Source: Spartobacteria bacterium
GTDB taxonomy: Bacteria > Verrucomicrobiota > Verrucomicrobiia > Chthoniobacterales > UBA10450
Reading direction: 5' to 3'
Assembly (NCBI GenBank): GCA_021324035.1
Contig: JAJPJU010000356.1
Location: forward strand, 1-9,044
Length of the DNA stretch: 9,044 bases
The notes beneath the pieces are model-generated. The model saw nothing but the letters and a program-made list of their open reading frames with translations, was not told where the DNA came from and searched no databases. The translations under genes were made by a program, and so were the position numbers. Below, piece by piece: positions 1-6,434 of the stretch (position 1 is the stretch's first letter; every line of letters begins with the position of its first letter).

Positions 1-280
1 GATGACAAAGATGGAGGAATTAATTCACCATTTCATCGTCGTGACGGAAGGGTTGGACGCGCCGCCGGGCGAAGTTTATTTCGCGGCCGAAAACCCCAAG
101 GGTGAACTCGGCTTTTACATCAACAGCCGCGGCGGCGGAGTGCCTTATCGTTTGAAGATCCGTGCGCCGTCATTTGTGAACCTCAGCATTCTTCCGGAGC
201 TGCTGCCCGGCTGCATGCTGGCCGATGTGACCGCGGTCCTCGGTAGTCTGGACTTTGTCATGGGCGAATGCGACAGATGA
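1..280 (+). CDS. nuoD: NADH-quinone oxidoreductase subunit D, C-terminal fragment
   Basis: This is the last 92 or so codons of NuoD, the 49-kDa subunit that lines the quinone site of complex I at the base of the peripheral arm. The reading frame is open at the left edge, so the ATG at position 2 is an internal methionine and the true start lies outside the window. The fragment carries the conserved C-terminal features of the family: the EELIHHF helix, PPGEVYFAAENPKGELG, the PYRLKIRAPSF strand, and the terminal ADVTAVLGSLDFVMGECDR, which normally ends the protein. The stop is TGA at 278-280, and the next gene may begin in an ATGA overlap with it. The family assignment is secure. Whether nuoC is fused upstream cannot be seen. 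Confidence 0.96.
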   Translation, partial: MTKMEELIHHFIVVTEGLDAPPGEVYFAAENPKGELGFYINSRGGGVPYRLKIRAPSFVNLSILPELLPGCMLADVTAVLGSLDFVMGECDR

Positions 281-594
281 ATTCAACAATGACGAAGCAC
301 GAATTTCGAATGCCGAGCTGGCGACGTATTTTGCGTCTCTCGCTCATACTCCTGCTCATGCTGTTGATCTCCTGCGCGGGCCGCCGCCTCACCAAGGCGA
401 ACGTCGACGAAGTCGCCGAAGGAATGTCGAAGAAGCAGGTTGAATCCATACTTGGGCCGCCCAGCGAGCTCGATAACAAGGATTTCCTGATTTTGAAAAA
501 GACGACTTACCTTTACCGCCAGGGCAAAGATACGGTCACCATCGTTTTCAAGGACGACAAGGTCGTAGAGAAACAAAGCACATTAACCGATTAA
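277..594 (+). CDS. BamE/SmpA-like small lipoprotein
   Basis: This predicted lipoprotein of about 105 residues lies between nuoD and nuoEF. A basic stretch (PSWRR) precedes a hydrophobic run (ILRLSLILLLMLL) and a lipobox, LISC|A, so the Cys would be lipidated and the protein anchored in a membrane facing the periplasm. The mature part has the SmpA/OmlA/BamE pattern: NVDEVAEGMSKKQVESILGPP (GM..xxV..iLGxP), then short strands with TTYLYRQG and VTIVFKDDKVV. Starts are possible at 268, 277, 289 and 310. I chose 277 because its ATG overlaps the nuoD TGA. ATG 310 gives the most typical signal peptide, with 21 residues before the Cys, and the DNA between is a heptanucleotide repeat, so the first 11 codons may be untranslated or repeat-derived. 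It is not a known complex I subunit. A role in beta-barrel assembly is only a family-level guess. Confidence 0.72.
   Translation: MNSTMTKHEFRMPSWRRILRLSLILLLMLLISCAGRRLTKANVDEVAEGMSKKQVESILGPPSELDNKDFLILKKTTYLYRQGKDTVTIVFKDDKVVEKQSTLTD
288..315 (+). repeat. Heptanucleotide repeat (AATnnCG) x4
   Basis: Four consecutive 7-mers read AATGACG, AAGCACG, AATTTCG and AATGCCG, with a looser ATTCAAC just before. They cover the 5' end of the lipoprotein gene, directly after the nuoD stop. The period and style match the other short phased repeats at gene junctions in this window (6435-6517, and the inverted-repeat arms). No inverted partner was found downstream near 580-620. Seen directly; the origin is unknown. 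Confidence 0.6.
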
Positions 595-604
595 TTTTTC
601 GCGA

Positions 605-2569
605 GTGGACTCACACGTTCCGGCTGAGTTAGAGCGAAAAATGGACGAAGCGATCGCGCATTACCCGCGCGAGCAGAAACGCAGCGCTTCGCTTCCATTG
701 CTGCATCTTTGGCAGGAACATTTCGGTTTTATCAGCGAAGAAGCTGTGACCTGGATCGCGGCCAAGCTTGGCTTGCAACCGATCAACATTTTCGAATTGG
801 TGAGTTTTTATCCAATGCTGCGCGAGAAACGCGCCGGCAAAACTCACATCCGGGTTTGCCGAACATTGAGCTGCGCCATGGCCGGGAGTTACCAGGTGAT
901 GAAAAACGTCTGCGCCGCGACCGGGATTCAACGCAAAAATCATGGCGAGCCGATTTCGGTCAGCAACGATGGAAATTACAGCGTCGAATTCGTGGAATGC
1001 CTGGCCAGCTGTGGAACCGCACCGGTCTGCATGGTGAATGATGAGCTTCATGAAAACGTCGACCCAAATACGGCTGCCGAGCGTTTTCTGAATCAAACAC
1101 CGAACTTTAAAGTTTTAACTACTCCTCATCCGCTGGAACGACGGATCGTTTTCAAAAATATCGGCCGCCCGGATTGGAACACCGACATCGACAGTTATCT
1201 CGAAGCCGGCGGTTACCAGGACTTGCGCAAGGCGCTCAAAATGTCGCGCACCGATATCGTCAACGAAGTGAAAACGTCGGGCTTGCGCGGCCGCGGCGGC
1301 GCCGGATTTCCGTGCGGAGTCAAATGGAGCTTCATCAAGCCGGACGAACAGAAGCCGGTTTACCTCATCTGCAATGCAGACGAATCGGAGCCTGGCACGT
1401 TCAAAGATCGTTACATCGTTCACGAAGATCCGCACCAGTTGCTCGAGGGAATCGCAATTTCGTGTTATGCCATCAATGCCCGGACGGCGTACATATATAT
1501 AAGAGGCGAATTCCCGGAAGGCGCCAGAATCCTGGAACGGGCGATCGAGGAAGCGCACAAGCACAAGTTTCTCGGCAACAACATTCTCGGCTCCCGATTC
1601 AATCTCGAGGTCTACGTTCATCGCGGGGCTGGTGCTTACATTTGCGGTGAAGAAACCGGCTTGATCGAGTCGCTCGAAGGCAAACGGGCGTATCCACGAA
1701 TTAAACCGCCTTATTTTCCGGCCGTACTCGGTCTCTACATGTCGCCGACGATCGTCAATAACGTCGAAACCTTGTGTGCGGTGAAACACATCGTCGCCAT
1801 GGGCGGCGCCAAATACGCGCAGCTCGGCCGGCCAAACAACACCGGCACGCGTATTGTTTGCGTGAGCGGTGATGTTCAACGCCCCGGGTATTTCGAAATC
1901 GAAGTCGGCGCCGTAACCATGGGGCAGTTGATTTACGATTTGGCCGGCGGTTTGAAGTGGGGCCGGAGATTGAAAGCGGTAATTCCCGGCGGCAGTTCAG
2001 CCAAAGTCCTGCGGGCCGACGAGCGCTTCAAGATCAAACAAAAGCAGCCGGACGGCTCGACGATCGAACAGGAGATGACGATTGACGAATTGACGATGGA
2101 TTTCGATACCCTCGCTGCCGCGGGATCGATGGCCGGCTCCGGCGGCGTGATTGTCCTCGACGATTCGCGCGACATGGTTTGGGTTCTTAACAATATCAAC
2201 GAATTCTATGCCCATGAGTCGTGCGGGCAGTGCACCCCGTGCCGTGAAGGCTCGTTGTGGATGAAAAAAATCACCGACCGCATGCTCAAAGGAGGCGGCG
2301 TGACCGAAGATCCGCGCACCCTCAAAACCATCGGCGACAACATTGCCGGCCGCACCATTTGCGCATTTGGCGAAGCCTGCGCCTGGCCGACCCAGAGTTT
2401 CGTCGAAAAATTTCCGGAAGAATTTGCCACCCGGGCGCGGAAGCCCGTTCCGCCACCGCTTCCACCAGAATGCACCCCGCAGGAGCTGGAGGGACGCGAC
2501 CGAATTCCTACCAGCCCCCTCGCCCACGATCCCGGCTGGGAAAAAGCCGGCGCGGATTCGGTGATTTAA
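605..2569 (+). CDS. nuoEF: NADH-quinone oxidoreductase NuoE-NuoF fusion protein
   Basis: A single 654-codon frame joins the 24-kDa (NuoE) and 51-kDa (NuoF) subunits, which are usually separate genes. Residues 1 to about 168 are NuoE, with N1a [2Fe-2S] ligands C85, C90, C132 and C136 (C-x4-C, C-x3-C). Residues from about 170 are NuoF: the glycine-rich FMN/NADH segment GLRGRGGAGFP (227-236), CNADESEPGTFKDR (256-269), GAGAYICGEETGLIESLEGK (341-360), and N3 [4Fe-4S] ligands C540, C543, C546 and C586. It takes electrons from NADH via FMN and passes them to NuoG. The start is GTG 605, 10 nt after the lipoprotein stop; it keeps the conserved ELERKMDEAIAHYP helix, most of which ATG 641 would lose. 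Oddities are FPCGVKW where FPTGLKW is usual, and a charged insertion around 468-495. HoxF of NAD-reducing hydrogenases has the same fused layout, but flanking nuo genes make this complex I. Confidence 0.95.
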   Translation: MDSHVPAELERKMDEAIAHYPREQKRSASLPLLHLWQEHFGFISEEAVTWIAAKLGLQPINIFELVSFYPMLREKRAGKTHIRVCRTLSCAMAGSYQVMKNVCAATGIQRKNHGEPISVSNDGNYSVEFVECLASCGTAPVCMVNDELHENVDPNTAAERFLNQTPNFKVLTTPHPLERRIVFKNIGRPDWNTDIDSYLEAGGYQDLRKALKMSRTDIVNEVKTSGLRGRGGAGFPCGVKWSFIKPDEQKPVYLICNADESEPGTFKDRYIVHEDPHQLLEGIAISCYAINARTAYIYIRGEFPEGARILERAIEEAHKHKFLGNNILGSRFNLEVYVHRGAGAYICGEETGLIESLEGKRAYPRIKPPYFPAVLGLYMSPTIVNNVETLCAVKHIVAMGGAKYAQLGRPNNTGTRIVCVSGDVQRPGYFEIEVGAVTMGQLIYDLAGGLKWGRRLKAVIPGGSSAKVLRADERFKIKQKQPDGSTIEQEMTIDELTMDFDTLAAAGSMAGSGGVIVLDDSRDMVWVLNNINEFYAHESCGQCTPCREGSLWMKKITDRMLKGGGVTEDPRTLKTIGDNIAGRTICAFGEACAWPTQSFVEKFPEEFATRARKPVPPPLPPECTPQELEGRDRIPTSPLAHDPGWEKAGADSVI

Positions 2570-2576
2570 TATGTCT
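2570..2576 (+). repeat. Direct repeat TATGTCT, left copy
   Basis: This 7-nt sequence holds the start codon of GxxExxY gene A and is repeated exactly at 3004-3010, where it holds the nuoG start codon. It is a candidate target-site duplication. Chance is possible, since ATG is shared by function and only four further bases must match. Confidence 0.55.
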
Positions 2577-3002
2577 CAGGAAAGCAGGAACGCAGGAAAA
2601 GATTTGCGCGATTCAGGGATAACGGATGGCATTATCGGTGCGGCAATTGTCGTGCATCGAGAGCTAGGGCCAGGCTTCATCGAATCAGTATACGAACAAG
2701 CGATTGCGGTCGAATTTGCGCTCCGCGGAATTGCATTTATTCGCCAACATCCGGTTCCGCTTTTTTATCGGGATCACCAGATTGGCGAACATCGGTTGGA
2801 CTTCTTAGTCGAAAACAAAATCGTGGTCGAGCTTAAGGCGATCGACTCACTCGAAAAGGTCCATTTCGCAATTGTTCGCAGTTATCTTAAAGCAACTGGA
2901 TTGGCCGACGATCTCATTCTGAATTTCTCGAGCATGCCGCTTACAGTGAAACGCGAGTGCCGGACCTCCAGCAATGAATTCCTGCGTTCCTGCTTTCCTT
3001 AG
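2571..3002 (+). CDS. GxxExxY family protein A (PD-(D/E)XK nuclease-like)
   Basis: This 143-residue protein belongs to the GxxExxY family (TIGR04256/PF13366, predicted PD-(D/E)XK nuclease fold). The name-giving motif is GFIESVY at residues 35-41. A nuclease-like core follows: HRLDFLVENKIVVELKA, with D77, E87 and K89 as the likely metal and catalytic residues, then a helix containing SYLKATG and the strand LILNF. The biological role of the family is not established. The gene fills the gap between nuoEF and nuoG: its ATG is 1 nt after the nuoEF stop and its TAG is 2 nt before the nuoG ATG. Both ends of the frame lie in the facing 21-bp inverted repeat, so residues 3-9 (QESRNAG) and the tail NEFLRSCFP are repeat-encoded and unlikely to belong to the fold. 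It is unrelated to complex I function and looks like cargo of a mobile unit. Confidence 0.9.
   Translation: MSQESRNAGKDLRDSGITDGIIGAAIVVHRELGPGFIESVYEQAIAVEFALRGIAFIRQHPVPLFYRDHQIGEHRLDFLVENKIVVELKAIDSLEKVHFAIVRSYLKATGLADDLILNFSSMPLTVKRECRTSSNEFLRSCFP
2578..2598 (+). repeat. Cassette A left inverted-repeat arm
   Basis: This 21-nt arm is made of phased octamers AGGAAAGC, AGGAACGC and AGGAA(AAG). Its exact reverse complement is at 2979-2999, about 380 nt downstream. It lies within codons 3-10 of GxxExxY gene A. Confidence 0.93.
2979..2999 (-). repeat. Cassette A right inverted-repeat arm
   Basis: This is the exact reverse complement of 2578-2598, 21 of 21 positions. It encodes the last residues of GxxExxY A and ends 5 nt before the nuoG ATG. 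In the transcript the two arms could pair into a long stem with the gene in the loop. Confidence 0.93.
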
Positions 3003-3003
3003 C

Positions 3004-3010
3004 TATGTCT
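3004..3010 (+). repeat. Direct repeat TATGTCT, right copy
   Basis: Second copy of the 7-nt direct repeat that brackets cassette A. It contains the ATG of nuoG. Confidence 0.55.
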
Positions 3011-4720
3011 GATCTACCATTGTTTAACGTCCAAATCGACGGGGTATGGCATCAGTTCAAGAAAGGGACGCGCGTGATCGAAGCTTGCGCGCAAGTCGGT
3101 GTTTACGTTCCCCGGTATTGTTATCACCCGAAACTGAGTTCGCCGGGAAATTGTCGAATGTGTTTGATCGAAATGGGCATGCCGCGCATGGGCCCGGATC
3201 GAAAACCGGAGCTCGGCGCGGACGGCAAGCCGGTCATCAACTGGATGCCGCGCCCGCAAATTTGTTGCGCCCAGGACGTCGCCGAAGGAATGGGCGTTCG
3301 CACCAATTCGCCGCTCGCGCAGGAATGTCGCAAAGGCGTGATGGAATTTTTACTGATCAATCATCCGCTCGATTGTCCAATCTGCGATCAAGCCGGGGAA
3401 TGCGACCTGCAGGAATTCAGCGTTGAGTACGGCAATGCGGACTCACGTTTTCTTGAAAACAAAGTCAAGAAGCCAAAAAACGTGGAGCTCGGGCCGCGTG
3501 TTACACTGGACGACGAGCGTTGCATTCTATGTTCGCGCTGCATTCGGTTCTGCAACGAAATTGCGCATGACGACGTGCTCGGGTTTGTCGATCGCGGAAG
3601 TCACACTGTTCTCACCGCCCATCCGGATAAACGTCTCGAAAACAATTACTCGCTTAATACGGTTGATATTTGTCCGGTTGGCGCGCTGACCTCGAGCGAT
3701 TTCCGTTTCAAAATGCGCGTCTGGTTCTTGAAAGAAACCAAAAGCATTTGCACCAGCTGCGCGACAGGCTGCAACACGATCATTGGCACTCGGGAAGACA
3801 TTGTTTATCGCCAAACGCCCCGTCAAAACGATCATGTGAACTCGTGCTGGATGTGCGATTACGGCCGGCTCAATTTCAAATATCTCGAAGCAGAGAACCG
3901 GATTCTCGATCCTCAAATTCGAACCGGACAGAGGCTCGCTCCCACTGATTGGAAAAACGCAATCACCCAGGCAGCGTTGCAGTTGCGACAATACGGCGGC
4001 GAAAACATCGCAATCATCGCTTCCGGTCGAATGACCAACGAAGAACTCTGGCTCACGCGAAAAATTGCCGACTTCCTCGGCATCCGTCACATCGATATCG
4101 TGCCTCGCCGCGACGAGGGCGACGATATCCTGCTCAGTCCGTATCGCAATCCGAACCGGGTCGGCGCACGGTTGATTCTTGATTTGAAGTCAGAGCCGGG
4201 CGCAACCCTTCAGACTATCGTTAGGAACGTGAACGCCGGTGAAATTCGCGCGTTGCTGGTTCTCGGAGAAAACCCGACGAACATTGGAATCTCTGGAGAA
4301 CAACTGGGAAATCTTACCGCATTTGTTGCGATCGACATTTTGTCGAATGCTGCAACCGAACACGCCACTTTGGTTTTGCCCGGAGCCGGTTTCGCCGAAA
4401 AGCGCGGCTCGATGATCAATGGCCATGGCCGGCTCCAACGTTTGAATCGCGCGGTTCGCCCGCCCGGTAACGCGCGGGACGATTGGGAAATCTTGCGCGA
4501 TCTGCTGCAAGCGATCGGCGGCAGCAACGGACTTTATTCAATCGACGATGTTTTTCGACAAATGAGCGCGGAAATCCCGCAATTCGAGAATTTGACGTTG
4601 ACCAAAATCGGCGACCTCGGTGTGCACGTTTTGAATGTCGAAGAATCGCCATACGCGCCGGTCGATCCGAAAGCGAAGGACATCGAACGCGCGGAGAAGA
4701 AACGTCCGCCGGGGAGATAG
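3005..4720 (+). CDS. nuoG: NADH-quinone oxidoreductase subunit G (short form)
   Basis: NuoG carries electrons along the peripheral arm of complex I. This copy has 571 residues. Ligands run in the expected order: N1b [2Fe-2S] with C39, C50, C53 and C87 or C88; N5 with H120, C124, C127 and C133 (H-x3-C-x2-C-x5-C); N4 with C173, C176, C179 and C223 (the last in VDICPVGAL). The extra N7 set, C249-x2-C252-x3-C256-x27-C284, is present, as in some bacteria. The molybdopterin-oxidoreductase-like part (about 285-500) is much reduced, so the protein is clearly shorter than forms of 780 or more residues in E. coli and Thermus. It still has LLVLGENPT and ATLVLPGAGFAEKRGSMIN. The end is basic and polar. 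ATG 3005 is chosen because the 2Fe-2S domain begins at once (NVQIDGV); its context may have been rebuilt by cassette A. No Shine-Dalgarno is visible. Confidence 0.95.
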   Translation: MSDLPLFNVQIDGVWHQFKKGTRVIEACAQVGVYVPRYCYHPKLSSPGNCRMCLIEMGMPRMGPDRKPELGADGKPVINWMPRPQICCAQDVAEGMGVRTNSPLAQECRKGVMEFLLINHPLDCPICDQAGECDLQEFSVEYGNADSRFLENKVKKPKNVELGPRVTLDDERCILCSRCIRFCNEIAHDDVLGFVDRGSHTVLTAHPDKRLENNYSLNTVDICPVGALTSSDFRFKMRVWFLKETKSICTSCATGCNTIIGTREDIVYRQTPRQNDHVNSCWMCDYGRLNFKYLEAENRILDPQIRTGQRLAPTDWKNAITQAALQLRQYGGENIAIIASGRMTNEELWLTRKIADFLGIRHIDIVPRRDEGDDILLSPYRNPNRVGARLILDLKSEPGATLQTIVRNVNAGEIRALLVLGENPTNIGISGEQLGNLTAFVAIDILSNAATEHATLVLPGAGFAEKRGSMINGHGRLQRLNRAVRPPGNARDDWEILRDLLQAIGGSNGLYSIDDVFRQMSAEIPQFENLTLTKIGDLGVHVLNVEESPYAPVDPKAKDIERAEKKRPPGR

Positions 4721-4726
4721 GATCGA

Positions 4727-5788
4727 ATGGATTACTTTTTCATCGCGACATCGATCGCAAAAATAGTGGGATTGCTCGGCTTCGTGCTCGGTTTGATGAA
4801 TTACGCGGTTTACGCGGAGCGCCGGGTCAGCGCGCTGATGCAGGATCGCCTCGGTCCAAACCGCGTCGGCTTTGCCGGATTACTCCAACCGATCGCGGAC
4901 GCCGGAAAATTTCTGCTCAAGGAACAATTCACTCCGGCGCACGTAAACAAGTTTTACTATTTCCTGGCGCCGTGCCTGGCGATGATTCCGGCGGTCATCA
5001 CAATTTCGGTGGTCCCATTTGGCAGCACATTGTTCGGCGTGCCGATGGTAATCGCCGATATCAACGTCGGCATTTTGTTTGTATTCGCGATCGCTTCGCT
5101 GGGTGTTTACGGAATTGTGCTCGCCGGCTGGGCGTCCAATTCGAAATACCCGTTTCTCGGCGGCGTTCGTTCGAGTTCGCAAATGATTTCCTACGAACTT
5201 TCGCTCGGACTGGCGGTCATCCCGATTTTCATGCTGGTCGGAAATTTGCGGCTGACTAGCGTTGTTCAGTATCAAATCGATCACGGCTGGTTGATTGCGC
5301 CGTTTGCCGGCGATTGGACCAATCTCGGCAGATGGCTACTGGCGATTCCGATGCTCATTTCGTTCGTCGTATTCTTGATCGCGATTCTGGCCGAGACAAA
5401 CCGGCTTCCGTTCGATTTGCCCGAAGCGGAACAGGAGCTGGCCGGCGGTTACCACACTGAATACGCCTCGATGAAATTCGGCCTGTTTTTCCTTGGCGAA
5501 TACATCGCGATGATCACCGGGTCGGCGATTATTGTGACCCTGTTTCTCGGCGCCTGGTACTTTCCGGGAATCCCGGACGGTTCGCACGGCTGGATCTTCG
5601 GGCTGATCAATATTGCAGTTTTCTTTACCAAAGTCTGCGCGCTCATTTTTTTATTCATGTGGGTCCGCTGGACTCTGCCGCGATTTCGATGGGATCAATT
5701 GATGCGGCTGGGCTGGCTTTTCTTTTTCGAGATCGCGCTGGTGAACATTTTCCTCGTGGCGATCATCATTGCTTACTTTCCATCGTAA
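4727..5788 (+). CDS. nuoH: NADH-quinone oxidoreductase subunit H
   Basis: NuoH (ND1) is the membrane subunit that joins the peripheral arm to the membrane arm and forms the floor of the quinone channel. The protein has 353 residues and about eight hydrophobic segments. Conserved loops are present: AERRVSALMQDRLGPNRVG (30-48), GWASNSKYPFLGGVRSSSQM (134-153), the acidic AETNRLPFDLPEAEQELAGG (222-241) and WVRWTLPRFRWDQLM (312-326). The start is 6 nt after the nuoG stop. An AGGA at 4719-4722 and GGGGAG at 4711-4716, inside the end of nuoG, are the clearest ribosome-binding candidates of the operon. The C-terminus runs straight into the inverted-repeat element that begins at 5790. Confidence 0.97.
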   Translation: MDYFFIATSIAKIVGLLGFVLGLMNYAVYAERRVSALMQDRLGPNRVGFAGLLQPIADAGKFLLKEQFTPAHVNKFYYFLAPCLAMIPAVITISVVPFGSTLFGVPMVIADINVGILFVFAIASLGVYGIVLAGWASNSKYPFLGGVRSSSQMISYELSLGLAVIPIFMLVGNLRLTSVVQYQIDHGWLIAPFAGDWTNLGRWLLAIPMLISFVVFLIAILAETNRLPFDLPEAEQELAGGYHTEYASMKFGLFFLGEYIAMITGSAIIVTLFLGAWYFPGIPDGSHGWIFGLINIAVFFTKVCALIFLFMWVRWTLPRFRWDQLMRLGWLFFFEIALVNIFLVAIIIAYFPS

Positions 5789-5789
5789 A

Positions 5790-5889
5790 CTAGACAGGAT
5801 TAACAAGATTAAGAGGATTTGGACGCTGAAAAATGAAAGCTGATGAAGTTGCTCTCCTCCGTCGAATTAATCCTGTAAATCCTGTCTAG
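5790..5889. mobile_element. Gene-less inverted-repeat element between nuoH and nuoI
   Basis: The 109-nt gap between nuoH and nuoI is filled by a 100-bp element with facing arms, 5790-5812 and 5867-5889, matching at 21 of 23 positions by hand alignment. Each arm begins CTAGACAGGATT and is built from 9-nt units (AGGATTAAC, AAGATTAAG, AGGATTTGG on the left). The centre is 54 nt. A tiny frame, ATG 5833 to TAG 5887-5889 (18 codons, ending INPVNPV), runs into the right arm much as the gene A frame does. AAAC occurs at both edges (5787-5790 and 5890-5893). It looks like a MITE-like or decayed member of the group that carries the GxxExxY genes. It could instead simply be an RNA hairpin; no U-tract follows, so it is not a typical terminator. 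Confidence 0.65.
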
Positions 5890-5897
5890 AAACAATC

Positions 5898-6428
5898 ATG
5901 GCGATCACGGTTCCACGACCAAATTTGAACTGGCGCGAGCGGTTGTATTTGCCCGCGATAGCCGCGGGGCTGGCCATCACCATCAAGCATTTCATGAACA
6001 TGATCTTCGGCCGGACCAAGGTGACGATGGAATATCCGGAGGAAAAATGGGACTCGAATTTGCCTGACTATTATCGCGGCGCACCCGCGCTCGTTCGGGA
6101 TACCGATGGTCGCGTCCGGTGCGTTGCCTGCCAGCTTTGCGAGTTCATCTGTCCGCCACGCGCAATCAAAATTGCTCCGGGCGAGATTTCAAAGACCGAT
6201 CGATTCGCAAAAGTCGAAAAATTTCCGGAGGCGTTCGATATCGACATGATCCGCTGCATTTACTGCGGGATGTGTGAAGAGGTTTGTCCCGAACAGGCGA
6301 TTTATTTGCGAAAAGATTACGCCATTACCGGGTTCACTCGCGAAGACATGGTGCATCACAAGGACAAACTTCTCGAGATTGGGGGCGTGATGCATGGCGT
6401 CGTCCTGAAATGGAACAAAAAGAAATGA
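5898..6428 (+). CDS. nuoI: NADH-quinone oxidoreductase subunit I
   Basis: NuoI is the 23-kDa ferredoxin-like subunit carrying clusters N6a and N6b, which pass electrons to N2 near the quinone site. The protein has 176 residues. Two 4Fe-4S motifs are complete: C75-x2-C78-x2-C81-x3-C85 followed by P, and C120-x2-C123-x2-C126-x3-C130 followed by P. The N-terminal amphipathic part (LYLPAIAAGLAITIKHF) and the YRGAP segment before the first motif fit the family. The linker between the motifs (IKIAPGEISKTDRFAKVEKF) is slightly long, as often seen outside proteobacteria. ATG 5898 lies 8 nt after the inverted-repeat element with no clear Shine-Dalgarno; it is chosen because the N-terminus from there has normal length. 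Confidence 0.97.
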   Translation: MAITVPRPNLNWRERLYLPAIAAGLAITIKHFMNMIFGRTKVTMEYPEEKWDSNLPDYYRGAPALVRDTDGRVRCVACQLCEFICPPRAIKIAPGEISKTDRFAKVEKFPEAFDIDMIRCIYCGMCEEVCPEQAIYLRKDYAITGFTREDMVHHKDKLLEIGGVMHGVVLKWNKKK

Positions 6429-6434
6429 GGCCCG

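Larger units (their letters stand above)
2577..3003 (+). mobile_element. GxxExxY cassette A, inverted-repeat-bounded insertion
   Basis: A proposed 427-bp unit carries only GxxExxY gene A between a perfect 21-bp inverted repeat (2578-2598 and 2979-2999). It is bracketed by the direct repeat TATGTCT at 2570-2576 and 3004-3010. Removing the unit and one repeat copy leaves TAA-T-ATG-TCT, a nuoEF-nuoG junction with 1-nt spacing like that of nuoJ-nuoK here. On this reading the unit landed on the nuoG start codon, took it over for its own frame, and left a copy for nuoG. There is no transposase and no match to a known insertion sequence. The repeats are seen; insertion and target duplication are inferred. 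Confidence 0.6.

Noticed and set aside
1115..1879. A 254-codon open frame on the minus strand
   Set aside because: It lies wholly antisense to conserved NuoF coding sequence and has no recognisable domain; long shadow frames are expected in GC-rich genes.
605..2569. HoxF subunit of an NAD-reducing hydrogenase
   Set aside because: The fusion layout is similar, but nuoD lies upstream and nuoG to nuoL downstream, with no hydrogenase genes.
2577..3003. Classical insertion sequence or homing intron
   Set aside because: No DDE or serine transposase, no group I/II intron core, and the host genes on both sides are uninterrupted.
3527..4090. A 187-codon minus-strand frame within nuoG
   Set aside because: Antisense to the NuoG cluster-binding region; composition is that of a shadow frame, with no start context.
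5790..5889. Rho-independent terminator between nuoH and nuoI
   Set aside because: The stem is AT-rich with a 54-nt loop and no U-run after it, and the operon continues.
5833..5889. An 18-codon peptide gene (ending INPVNPV)
   Set aside because: Too short, no ribosome-binding site, and half of it lies in a repeat arm; kept only as a possible remnant in the element entry.
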